A stretch of 22,783 nucleotides of DNA from Sergeia podlipaevii (Eukaryota; Euglenozoa; Kinetoplastea; Trypanosomatida; Trypanosomatidae): NCBI GenBank assembly GCA_030849805.1, contig JASANZ010001897.1, positions 1 to 22,783 on the forward strand, written 5' to 3'. Shown in pieces: positions 12,001 to 16,279 of the stretch; the stretch's first letter is position 1; each line of letters begins with the position of its first letter. The notes beneath the pieces were generated by a model. It was not told the origin of the DNA. It did not search any database and was given only the letters and a program-made list of their open reading frames with translations. A program made the translations under genes and the position numbers.

Positions 12001-12253
12001 CTGCTATCGCTCGTGCGTTCCTCATCTCTGCCTGCTTCGCAGCCGCCCGCCGCAACTGCCACGCCTCTGAGAGTTCCCCGTCATTTGTGGTGGAGGTGTG
12101 GCTGCTGGTGGCCGCTGTGCGATCAGAATAGAAGGCACAACGCACTTTGCCGAGAAATGGCGACGCAGCGTGTGGAGCACCGCCGCTGATAGAAGATAGA
12201 CCAGCCGCCTTGACGCGCAGCTGCACTACAGTAATGCGGAATGCAACTGTCAT
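1..12253 (-). CDS. Giant multi-C2-like scaffold protein, 3' end beyond the window (at least 4,084 residues)
   Basis: Seen: the frame opens at ATG 12253-12251, with an in-frame TAA directly before it (12256-12254), so this is the first possible start. Translating every codon down to position 2 gives 4,084 sense codons and no stop; the gene runs off the left edge. Layout by residue: 1-200, a C2-like start (FRITVVQLRV at 5-14) with an acidic insert; about 230-1380, Ser/Gly/Glu/Ala-rich low complexity with Arg/Lys patches and a Tyr/Ser-rich stretch (945-984); 1389-1454, decapeptide repeats; 1474-1574, a C2-like module; 1575-2130, mostly low complexity; 2140-3832, about seven C2-like modules; 3860-3905, a basic, probably helical stretch; then Gln-rich. 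No transmembrane segment or signal peptide was seen. Known: C2 modules bind lipid or protein, and tandem arrays occur in ciliary scaffolds such as C2CD3. Inference: a cytoskeletal or basal-body scaffold. Existence of the gene is nearly certain; its function is open. Confidence 0.93.
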   Translation of the reverse strand, partial: MTVAFRITVVQLRVKAAGLSSISGGAPHAASPFLGKVRCAFYSDRTAATSSHTSTTNDGELSEAWQLRRAAAKQAEMRNARAIAASSAGPCVREVLFLEDEEELASDFVSDVDKVVSEVGDMTLIASITTGEVVNWSFVILAPEKTTSGAAVLSSLSSSETEHLVCEVIDEDFNTTLKGYMPLMANHGEILVLPLQSRPTAHSSYHASSRLAHNDSPLPQSSSGDMGGGGDNSSVVGAPASTDPTLELLCKVEACVVPEEKVQAVLARLNPSSIESFDSVEVDSTSEDGDYEEDEEGDHDDDGNEGSTFMVSSSEEPSTTVVGDTSTMASEHVASLLQSTGNDAVDAVAAAAATDEEGHGSISSADAAPLPFKPSAKMSRSSSLSQCSETSSEHARRAAAPPELQPDLLSQLSPEALATVAQQKSGGTRSPNNSHGSSNNKSSSNNRSSNRSGQRRKRRSSGSTSREQRHSVSWSKNNNASRDTPSGSRGAPTMVSTQHTFSSAEETGGSPPKMPLSRTRRHFGDITVPLLRSVLHSSESNPRSPISASDTHMLDQSKTTDEKLSTLHSSRLLHDDLVDHGVLQEQQPPPALLRVDIRAGHSPQDLIGPRSPSFLVAPVNSIGLSGAQACAAEASVVEEPQQRMFEETETASSAFSSSPSSSAPLRSSPLAGGRVSASNPQHDNDDAGRQETRGKVSTVNTSRTLTKSPDSIADVSHRESNDLNSEKRPSHSGEGHSGESHGSTTALSATSSTDRHGSSGSRSSNHERHIGVPDVASIPPLIVDPRTLTHVEGEEEEEEHSSQRSALVSSGSSKPFASSEEDDLDYHSVGSADAGDNASHLNTSNALLPFQTKLSSSRGSTQGAPTPVRSIRFGIPGDAQVMGDRGTFNNNTNVDAKKEDESTTFMQSVSGGSVSYHEQGGRSSPRRQGEYHHRSSSTHNLDRSALSRSRSSSSFSETYSYTTYSYSSYSSQGSDSTGSSNWQSPLRRQNQEVCGNSGECEGRAAVRADLESLAKAARQQTANPAALFSAYEEKAPAAKRGPKGKSGGKDQKAAQQQPTLPQRSLHSEERTKLPPTSGAEDAVASASASKTSCLPSCGGKKAQGRKKRGGGRLETELIMLESCTPFQITKTSTNIHPSVTAPSQTGKASNVLSPDFPRPQQGDVTSNAAMDSGMLKPEGSSTLPDENTSLVGRGSTRRQLALRMRQLLQNGSDELSLVEGTDEEHAGEMSDVGYAPETNSKSKSRPKKETYTEDDVDVPVDEVEGKQEREKAAATAADSSHGAETPVPPISDEQHPSSPQPGSSDVLPHAASTTLSGAAESSSLIETNSTTVSRAGSAAAAASGALPLGTSTAPEEAGAMPAVTQGEQDSTGAGGIAAEAADAHVKATLPRLFEFEEELPRLFAMDEELPRLYAMDEELPRLFASDEVLPTLYAWDYCAPLPYLYAWDAEAPRPAALCPRAAPMSALIPPDPKRCFVYVQVQGLRRLSALLLGSTLERYSSVAARTSTAAARAAGGRELAARLPVRQTAVLRLALYDADGACVSAGSAFLLSQFSFGATIGARDAWSDLLLVSPSSSSASPVVEFPSFVSVAVERRTVREVSTPASTQPTDKGDASAPTKGEKEASEEAKASASEAQSASQEEQGHAEQVEVEVRAVAAPLADAVDQDEEKEEWVSLTRSLSPAASPQPSLSSSSSSVSALLEPPHARSSSDSSLALSSFHSSMQNSTATSPTTAAAAAVAIASSATIATTPAEMPLPPVTASSSTVAQEEAEEGAEGGASAQHSAEEDEQPPPSASTHSSSPPSVKETQQQPQTGEAILSTSTSLSPAPLQQPHIVTAKDESSHAAFAGEKQVYVTHTETVWTPLAASVPIALETLVSASAAYMANLYEEVLTQASIAVKGNRATDLANAGVVSFSGIPVPLTATREACLASPPPPSAPFPNQDGDTASFNAQANIGWGSAMAAVLEAAESAAASAPILSVGVQEGEVLLYGSLCATQSAPLCSPSSLYEMTVPIATAIQHYSAQATTSLFRPATGEIGWAMSGGASSCSVLPVLGDLGCPTEVGGGTSVVSVSSRSPGHRPLLQQQQQGMLATPPVTVLWKSMPAALQPPLHDRRVTAALSESCSSRVSFSRDFHVVHRSCTVVVRCTAAVLERLPGLPAYSAPPSWERYRNATGTDETTVPGPLVALSVSSAREGPLGSGASPLFVSQSAAAMENSRGPVVRFDYSAETTLSVTEDAVLLFTVHSAYSRDVLLGQATLNPFQLNNFGEKELPSQSSQQDVWLPLYGACDAAAEDTGVNEEGKETVRTDGERARKGKKNAKSARAAPMQQRTGWLHCDFECTFLTATEDALECLSNQNDGLGALDRIGGGNGSEADALAVMDVCVVAAAGLQGGFSVLSPPHHLQPSMPTDCNAFCEVDVLLRAPLLQDGDSVSDAEDGRSAKAESATIASQRASLPAPYAPSARSASRAEEGTASLVAAAAAAAAAITHTVGHSRYPRWQQRFRLNVAAVSSIVLRVFTRDTDWSSSARGRGEGASLVGSVMLSAHVLARMIASATDERSVWLPLSGVLGDYRGALLISLETAGGYLASWWSAMSFPQMSCLTRPVRGSAMTLPLECISLPFGKGQRTLSLSPSKDIHTASLDALRVGNVRVLWPWLRHVHRQRGGELHMRVRATGNGHCFYRNWRLISESDGKNDCRSFAYFIDTNCSISSSGRGNNILAASAQGTVKEWDTDVQVVMPFVSCIEWEIALTQYQSPPSVARGQRQQSSATGVGVVLGRGVWRMDPETAMRVATAPLCVEEALVALTPLHSTWGLAKAEEEDLELPHYVESGLLRCDIMPIPRVIPFPCGDDGANMAATAAEIPETGPPQQDEGESSAETHIAHEQAEGVSAVGEDFRWRWPRPGVVARLQLSIVDCIIFLDVSLAAPTGVVFAEEEELTASSENLRCSLHDLQQTILRAVNTQPTFPLAPVNTPSSGGDFMRASSSKAEKSLESAAQTCYQLQWPARLFSWFSRYPPSVHMIFTNESSARVSSTSPGTAEMRSRTDVMGVVTLQGLEELNGSKGEVWLPMYTPFPQPVHIGFVRAQYKHNFEDTTAERKAHRDEHAFIVTAPEAMWSVQVEAVRLRDDVVCSSPHSVQRESFVLPSSAVAERAGCRAYVDEEGCKAIVGLDAYQCTVDVSCCSDGSHKHTVLFPAQKQQVQSTDEAATASYKATLRTQILALGISNGAVTEDEEKDEGAGTGEHVDDSTAARTFFALMELSSSPTSGDLLDECKGGNAEDSAIAGLSSPRARWVPLLRRASTGCGATPQCVGEVLLRWRLLTPLCPALLPHVGEEGVEGRIYRQLWHGGAMQTEMIMRSGAETEADCFAVSTARASHASVTEEKKKLTALLLPDSHLLPMCVRGPQYLMLSQLRWERPAGSQMEQAPARVWAVVRCSPFNAPSSASGGGFVDQTSWSSDAPQTGAAELDVVKWPNERHYLRFPLLDSRSATAGGNDGSGDALRLHVSLYTASTDGAPLTAASTSTVTPSDAICVASGFTTYIPRGPSQACAVALTTEGGVPYGRMCWWAQVDAGIMTTQSRANSEREWLSQEEGSQRHEEAMPILVHVRVSQLLVCGAELTRQGHKGKHISVETPRTQSERNPLPASAASSSSSAASLPTVYVIAPTQQMMSSTHARNERTFLTLSTATLTSHSRNGGAETDGVDSAAHVNSDDPSRAEDESTSAGTTHQWDGDLCTVVGADVKLYVTVPAAVRELHAEFWGDAGAHRVMSCQASFTLYSEAFSAGPGQEEDKGVGEPVRKAEYFTADLVNSSSGEWVGRCTCEVTQLATTHDVFDPRTIFCHRVASLKVVECVGLVSGDVAQLQFLLNAYDGLRRKATEQRARQGRVTRRLRDQLKVVYGALRRAAATLHEDTAKSKDGTTQLTLKLDFLKNGNTATPGSLTQVVSRFFVPPHADALLQSLMHEDPTIAKALRRRRAQQQQQQLPSSQPLLEAQLSVTNEAPVRLDVTLHARQMRCATVGSGAWTVHPRHLADPPCRESLWLALATYGLQEGGEARQQERRLTSAGEVEKGGAAKKRVA
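758..1435 (-). other. C2-like module of the giant protein (residues about 3607-3832)
   Basis: PILVHVRVSQLLVCG (3607-3621) opens the module, and VYVIAP (3665-3670) and ATLTSHSRNG (3693-3702) follow. After an acidic insert come THQWDGDLCTVV (3732-3743), DVKLYVTVPA (3746-3755), MSCQASFTLYSEAF (3774-3787), EYFTADLV (3807-3814) and EWVGRCTCEVTQL (3820-3832). 'T.S......QWDGDL' followed by 'VKLYVTV' is close to the C2 'TKT...PvW.e.f...L.i.V' pattern. It is the last clear module before the window edge. Confidence 0.55.
1529..2029 (-). other. C2-like module of the giant protein (residues about 3409-3575)
   Basis: Segments are PQYLMLSQLRWERP (3409-3422), ARVWAVVRCSPF (3432-3443), HYLRFPLLD (3483-3490), ALRLHVSLYTAS (3505-3516), AICVASGFTTYIP (3535-3547) and MCWWAQVDAG (3569-3578). 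Two opening strands, the 'rFpL' strand, the hydrophobic 'LRLHVSLY' strand and a late 'vASG' strand match a C2 order with a Ser/Gly insert. It lacks the W-L-P-L ending, with CWWAQV in its place. Confidence 0.5.
2276..2899 (-). other. C2-like module of the giant protein (residues about 3119-3326)
   Basis: MWSVQVEAVRLRDD (3119-3132) looks like a first C2 strand and loop. GCRAYVD (3158-3164) and AYQCTVDVSC (3176-3185) follow, then HKHTVLFP (3191-3198), TFFALMEL (3257-3264), ARWVPLLRR (3295-3303) and CVGEVLLRWRL (3314-3324). The last two segments are the W-V-P-L closing motif and the final strand seen in the other modules. Acidic low-complexity inserts lie between the inner strands. Confidence 0.55.
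2978..3526 (-). other. C2-like module of the giant protein (residues about 2910-3092)
   Basis: Segments are ARLQLSIVDCIIFLDV (2911-2926), QLQWPARLFSWFSRYPPSVHM (3005-3025, core RLFSWFSRYP), DVMGVVTLQGLEELN (3050-3064), GEVWLPMYTP (3068-3077) and VHIGFVRAQYK (3082-3092). The 'mGvvtL..L' strand followed by 'VWLPMY' repeats the closing pattern of the neighbouring modules. An acidic loop (EEEEL, 2939-2943) follows the first strands. Confidence 0.58.
3722..4306 (-). other. Possible C2-like module of the giant protein (residues about 2650-2844)
   Basis: Strand-like segments are VGNVRVLWPWLRHV (2650-2663), GELHMRVRATGNG (2669-2681), FYRNWRLI (2684-2691), EWDTDVQVVMPF (2753-2764), IEWEIALTQYQ (2768-2778) and GVVLGRGVWRM (2796-2806). 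The order (paired strands, basic 'fyRNWRL', a 'W..D..V.MPF' strand, then 'iEWEIAL' and 'lGrGvW') fits a divergent C2 sandwich. The closing W-L-P-L is absent. The alternative is another all-beta fold. Confidence 0.42.
4502..5116 (-). other. C2-like module of the giant protein (residues about 2380-2584)
   Basis: The module opens with VMDVCVVAAAGLQGG (2382-2396), followed by DCNAFCEVDVLL (2413-2424), which matches the 'sDpYvkv' strand of C2 domains. After a 60-residue Ala/Ser insert come HSRYPRWQQRFRLNV (2495-2509), the equivalent of 'T.NPvWNE.F.F', and SSIVLRVFTRDTDW (2514-2527). SLVGSVMLSAHVL and SVWLPLSG (2563-2570) close it, and GALLISLE adds a final strand. It is the most canonical C2 module in the protein. 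One Asp lies in loop 1 (D2413) and two in loop 3 (D2524, D2526), so calcium binding cannot be excluded here. Confidence 0.7.
5378..5836 (-). other. C2-like module of the giant protein (residues about 2140-2292)
   Basis: Strands read HRSCTVVVRCTAAVLERL (2140-2157), PLVALSVSSA (2186-2195), DAVLLFTVHSAYSRDVLLGQATLNPF (2240-2264, key core AVLLFTVHS and LLGQATLNP) and DVWLPLYG (2282-2289). The order of a central hydrophobic strand, a short loop, 'LLGQATL' and a terminal W-L-P-L is the usual C2 closing pattern. This is one of the two clearest modules in the chain. Confidence 0.62.
7532..7834 (-). other. C2-like module of the giant protein (residues about 1474-1574)
   Basis: The strand pattern is CFVYVQVQGLRRL (1474-1486), TAVLRLALYDADG (1528-1540), then SAFLLSQFSFGATI and WSDLLLV (1566-1572). 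This resembles a C2 domain: an opening strand with a turn, the central 'VLRLALYD' strand, and a late strand leading to a short hydrophobic end. An Ala/Arg-rich insert lies between the second and later strands. The array of acidic residues that coordinates calcium in classical C2 domains is not evident. Assignment is by eye only. Confidence 0.5.
7892..8089 (-). repeat. In-frame 30-bp tandem repeats coding decapeptides LPRL[FY]AMDEE
   Basis: Residues 1389-1454 of the giant protein contain six head-to-tail units. The first four are exactly ten residues (LPRLFEFEEE, LPRLFAMDEE, LPRLYAMDEE, LPRLFASDEV). The fifth is LPTLYAWDYCAP, with a two-residue insertion, and the last is LPYLYAWDAEAP. The DNA repeats with a 30-bp period (plus-strand core ggcagctcctcgtccat), best conserved in the middle units and decayed at the low-coordinate edge, as in an array growing by unequal exchange. 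The block sits between the low-complexity region and the first internal C2-like module, so it may be a spacer or a multivalent binding strip. No known repeat family is recognised. Confidence 0.93.
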
Positions 12254-12574
12254 TTAGGAACAGTCAAAAACCTCCGCAATATATAGTATTTTTGACTCAA
12301 TGATTTATTTTTCTATTTGAATCCGCGGTTTCTGCTATGATTTTTCTCTCTGCTTTGTTCGTTTTCGTGTGTATGTACCGTGCGTGTAGTGCACAGGTTG
12401 ATCTAGCCCTCCACCGGAGAGAACCCTATATATGTATACAAAATTATTCTATCTAAATTGATAAAAAGTAAGCTTTATAATAATAAAAAATCAATATATG
12501 ACTACCTCCCTGTTTATATGCGCTTGTTGATTTGCGTGTACCTCCTCAGTACAGAAAGACAAGAGATGGTTCTT

Positions 12575-12576
12575 CT
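12575..12576 (-). promoter_or_regulatory. Candidate spliced-leader acceptor AG for the giant gene
   Basis: On the coding strand a pyrimidine tract (TTTTTTCTTCTCCCTCTTCC, about 12632-12613) is followed by roughly 36 bases without any AG, then CATCATAG. The first AG after the tract is 12576-12575, giving a 5' leader of about 320 bases. An AG-free interval after the tract is typical of trypanosomatid acceptors. An AG nearer the ATG would lack a comparable tract. Confidence 0.4.
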
Positions 12577-14100
12577 ATGATGATGATGATATATGATGAC
12601 AGTAGTAGTTGGTGGAAGAGGGAGAAGAAAAAATTAGAGATGCTCTAAGCTAAACTAGTTGAGTGGCGGCTCAACCCGTAAAAGAGGGGGAAAAAAAACT
12701 GCAATTGTGGTAATAAGTACTAGGAGGGGAAAGGTGAAGCACTAACTAGCTTGCAGACAAAAAAAAGGCAGACGGTGCGTTGCTTCACCTGCGTCCTCAC
12801 TACGCTAAGGTGCAGAAAGAAAAAAAAAGTAATTTTATAAGCAAAAACACTTTGGCGCTTAAAAAAAAAGTAGTAATTAGCAAAAAAAAAAAGAAGCAAT
12901 AAGAAAATATGCATATGCATTCCCATTTATAAAAAAAAAAAATGGCACTTGCTGTTCAAAGTTACATAGCTGCCAGTCACTTTATACAGGCAGGAAGAGA
13001 GTGAGCAGCTCCCAACGCATCGTCTGTCAGTAAGTAGAGAGACAGAAGTGCACAGTCATGAGCTCCGTTCATGTTTAGTTTAAAAAAATATATAGAAGTG
13101 CGTATATGAAGTAAATTTTAAGTACAAACATGACCTGCCTTATCTGTAAAGTGAATCTCACCCTGCAGGTAAAGCGCTTTCAGCATCATAAACTAGTTTC
13201 CCAAGACGTGAAAAAAAAAAAATTGCAAATTGAATTCTTTTTTTCTGTAAAAAAAAAAAATGCCCTCCGTCCTCTGTAGGGTCTACAACCGCAAAAAGAA
13301 AAAAAAGAAAAGAAAAGAAAAAGCTGGTACGAGCAAATAGCGAAACAATATATAGCTTCTTATTCTCCTCTATTTAAAAAAAAAAAAAGAGGAAAGCATA
13401 TATATCTATAATGCCGAATCGTTCGCTCATCACTCTATATGCCTAGTACTACATTCTATTCTTTCTTTCTTTCGAACGTTTTGTTTTATACCTTTGATTC
13501 GTTTGCACAGACTTTACTCGGTAGATAAAATAAAAATAAAAAAAAATGATGCATATTGTTTTTTTTTTTTAGTCCACACATCATATAGATGAGGAAGAAA
13601 GAAAAAAAAAACCATGCTCTCCATCCATCCTCCTTCTGCTCATATGTTTGAAGCAGAAAGATAGCAAAAAAAAAAAAATGGTCTCGTGTAGAGGTGCTAT
13701 TGTGCGTGCGTCGACAAACACATAATTTTTTTTTTTTTAAGGCCAGCATAAGCCTCTGTAGTAAGATAATAAAAATATATAAATAAGATAAATAAATAAA
13801 AATGAAAATAATAGTAATAAGCAGAAAAAGGCTTCCTCAATTCTCTTCCCTTTCGCTTTTTAACTTGTTTCCTCTTCAGTCACTTGAGGTAGTACCAAAA
13901 AGGGGAAAAAGAAAATGCACAGCAGCACAGCCGATACTGACATCTGTCACATAAACTCTTACACGCACGCAGAAGAAAGCAGCGGTGGGAACACCAACGG
14001 CTATATTCCTTATCAGAAAGAAAGAAAAAGAAGCGAGTGTGCCCACTGCGAGTTCAACTATAAAAGAATATATATGAAAATAGGTTTTGCTTAACAGTTG

Positions 14101-14155
14101 TAAATATATATAAATATATATAATGCAGACGCATATATATTTATATTTATATATA
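14101..14155. repeat. AT-rich imperfect inverted repeat
   Basis: Alternating TA/AAT tracts flank the small hairpin ATGC-AGAC-GCAT (14123-14134). The arms continue as AT pairs with mismatches. It lies in the likely 3' UTR of aldehyde dehydrogenase. It could form a weak stem, but AT-alternating DNA gives such structures by chance. Confidence 0.35.
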
Positions 14156-14779
14156 CACGCACGAATACCATAAACTGCACAATGGCCAACCAACATAAAA
14201 CAAAACTGATTATTCGAATACATATAAATGATAGCAATATATATGTGTAAGCATCCCCAGTCCACTTTCTTTAGAGCTTGCCAACATTTGCCAGTCGACG
14301 TGCGCTTGCGAGAAGGCAACCAATTTTTTTAAAGTGCAGAAAAATAGGAGACAATATGATAATAATAAGAATAATAATAGTAGTAGTAAAGAGAATATTT
14401 ATCCCTCTACATGTTCATGTTACATCAACAGACCGCTGTTGAAACCCAAGACAGGAAAGAGAAATATGTAATCGTTCACTGCACCTCTACTAACCAGACC
14501 AAATATATTTGTGCAAAACCACATTTCTCCTTTTCAAAGCGCTTTCACTTCATATAAACAGTCTATGACACTTCGTTTTCATTTCGCTTTAAATGAAACA
14601 TATATCCGCTCCCAGATATCAATCGTTCCGTTTCCTTTTCACTTTTATTCCAAAGTCTTCGGTTCCTTCGCTAGTCCACGCATACGCACGCGCACTCTCC
14701 TCAATTAAGAAGCGGTATTCTGGCGATCAGTGCATTAAAGAAAAAAAAAAAGGCGTGTACGCTTTGTGTTTTTATCTGT

Positions 14780-16279
14780 TTAGGGCTTCACGACAGGTCC
14801 ATTGAGCGCAATGAAGACAGACTTGCGCTCGGTGTACATCTCCACAGCATCGCGGCCCAGCTCGCGGCCAATGCCGCTGTCCTTGAAGCCGCCAAACGGC
14901 TGGGAGGCGTCAAATACGTTCCACGCGTTGACCCACACAGTGCCCGCCTCTAGAAAGGTGCTGTAGCGGAGGGCAGTATTGAGATCCCTGGTGCAGATGC
15001 CAGCAGCAAGGCCGTAGTGAGAACTGTTGGCGCGCGCGACAGCCTCCTCCATCGTCTTAAACTTCATGATGCACGCGACAGGGCCAAAGATCTCCTCCTT
15101 GCAGATTCGCATGTCTTCCTTCACATTTGTGAAAAGGGTAGGAGTCACGAAGTACCCCTTGTTGCCAGCCCGATCGCCACCAGTCACCACCGTGGCGCCA
15201 TCCTCCTTGCCAGACTTGATGTAGTTGAGCACGCGCTCGTGTTGGCGCTTAGAAACCAGAGGTCCCATATCGTAGGAAGTATCAAGTCCAGGACCAATCT
15301 TCTTTGCCTCGCCAAGGGCCTTCAGCTTCGCCACAAACTGATCATGAATACTCTCGTGCACGTACATGCGAGAGGAGGCGGTGCACACCTGGCCCATGTT
15401 GAAGAATATGCCAGTAGAGGCGACGCTGGCAGCCTCGTCGAGATCCGCATCGGGGGCCACAATTAAGGCGGACTTGCCGCCAAGTTCAAGGGACACCTTC
15501 TTAAGATTGGTTTCCGCTGCCATCTTCAAGATCTCTTTTCCAACCACAGTAGAACCCGTAAAGGCGATCTTGTCCACACCTTTGTGAAGAGCGATAGCTC
15601 GACCAGCGGTGTGGCCATAGCCTGGCAGAATGTTGACAACACCAGCAGGGTAGCCCGCTTCCATCATCAGTTCACCAAGACGCAGAGAAGATAGCGGGGT
15701 CAGCTCAGCAGGCTTGAGAATCACAGTATTGCCCATCGCAAGGGCAGGGGCCAGCTTCCAGGCCGCCATGAGGAGAGGGAAGTTCCACGGTATCACCTGG
15801 CCACAGACACCAATAGGTTGTCTCGTCAACATGCTGATGGCATTGCCGGTTACTGGGGCAAGATCACCGTACACCTTGTCCGCAAAGCCAGCATAGAAAC
15901 GAAAGCACTGCTCAGCGAGGTGAACATCCGCGTGAAGAGCGACCATGTACGGCTTTCCATTGTCAAAGCTCTCAATTGCGGCAATCTCCTCTCTGTTCTT
16001 GTGTATAAGGTCAGCAAGTCGCATCATCAAGTCGCGACGGTAGGTACCGTCGGTGAGGCGATACTCGTTAAAAGCGGTGCGGGCGGCCTTGACGGCGATG
16101 TCCACGTCAGCGGCATCCGCTTCAGCCACATTGGCAATAATCTCCTCTGTGGCTGGGTTAGTGACGGGGATGGTCTTGCCAGACACTGCAGCAACGAACT
16201 TGCCGTTGATGAGCAGCTTGTCCTGAATGCGGCCAATCTTGGGGGCCGCCTGGAGACGAATGAGGGCACAACGGAGCAT
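14780..16279 (-). CDS. ALDH2: Mitochondrial-type aldehyde dehydrogenase (NAD+-dependent, ALDH2/ALDH1 class)
   Basis: It oxidises aldehydes to carboxylates with NAD+, probably in the mitochondrial matrix. The 499 residues match the usual family length. Seen: a short Arg-containing, acid-free N-terminus (residues 1-18, MLRCALIRLQ...) suits an import presequence. The NAD-binding region has PWNFP (N166), ILKPAE (K189) and GSTVVG (242-247). The general base is E265 in LELGGK, the catalytic nucleophile C299 in GQVCTASS, and the cofactor-ribose contact E396-F398 in EEIFGP. PFGGFKDSGIGRELG (461-475) is the standard C-terminal signature. Every key residue is offset by three from mammalian ALDH2 numbering, so the alignment has no gap across the core. 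The gene is intact, with its stop at the low end. Neighbours are the 165-residue membrane protein upstream and the giant gene downstream. The symbol is by similarity; substrate preference cannot be read from sequence. Confidence 0.97.
   Translation of the reverse strand: MLRCALIRLQAAPKIGRIQDKLLINGKFVAAVSGKTIPVTNPATEEIIANVAEADAADVDIAVKAARTAFNEYRLTDGTYRRDLMMRLADLIHKNREEIAAIESFDNGKPYMVALHADVHLAEQCFRFYAGFADKVYGDLAPVTGNAISMLTRQPIGVCGQVIPWNFPLLMAAWKLAPALAMGNTVILKPAELTPLSSLRLGELMMEAGYPAGVVNILPGYGHTAGRAIALHKGVDKIAFTGSTVVGKEILKMAAETNLKKVSLELGGKSALIVAPDADLDEAASVASTGIFFNMGQVCTASSRMYVHESIHDQFVAKLKALGEAKKIGPGLDTSYDMGPLVSKRQHERVLNYIKSGKEDGATVVTGGDRAGNKGYFVTPTLFTNVKEDMRICKEEIFGPVACIMKFKTMEEAVARANSSHYGLAAGICTRDLNTALRYSTFLEAGTVWVNAWNVFDASQPFGGFKDSGIGRELGRDAVEMYTERKSVFIALNGPVVKP

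Larger units (their letters stand above)
12254..14779. other. Intergenic region between aldehyde dehydrogenase and the giant gene; no gene seen
   Basis: About 2.5 kb, the longest gap in the window, visibly rich in A and T. The plus strand has many A-runs of 8-13. On the coding strand this should hold the aldehyde dehydrogenase 3' UTR (high side) and the 5' UTR and splice acceptor of the giant gene (low side). Its short ORFs, including a 147-codon minus-strand one at 13876-14319, owe their length to TATA-type repeats and show no domain or normal codon use. An AT-rich imperfect inverted repeat lies at 14101-14155. No tRNA-like cloverleaf was noticed on either strand. Confidence 0.6.

Noticed and set aside
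12753..13740. Possible retroelement tail or poly(A) remnant suggested by many A-runs
   Set aside because: A-runs are spread evenly through every spacer on the same strand, which fits transcript-strand T-tracts. No reverse transcriptase, target-site duplication or terminal repeat was seen.
13876..14319. 147-codon minus-strand ORF in the long spacer
   Set aside because: Ile/Tyr/Cys-rich translation of TATA-type repeats; no domain, codon use unlike the real genes, and no good acceptor with a short leader.
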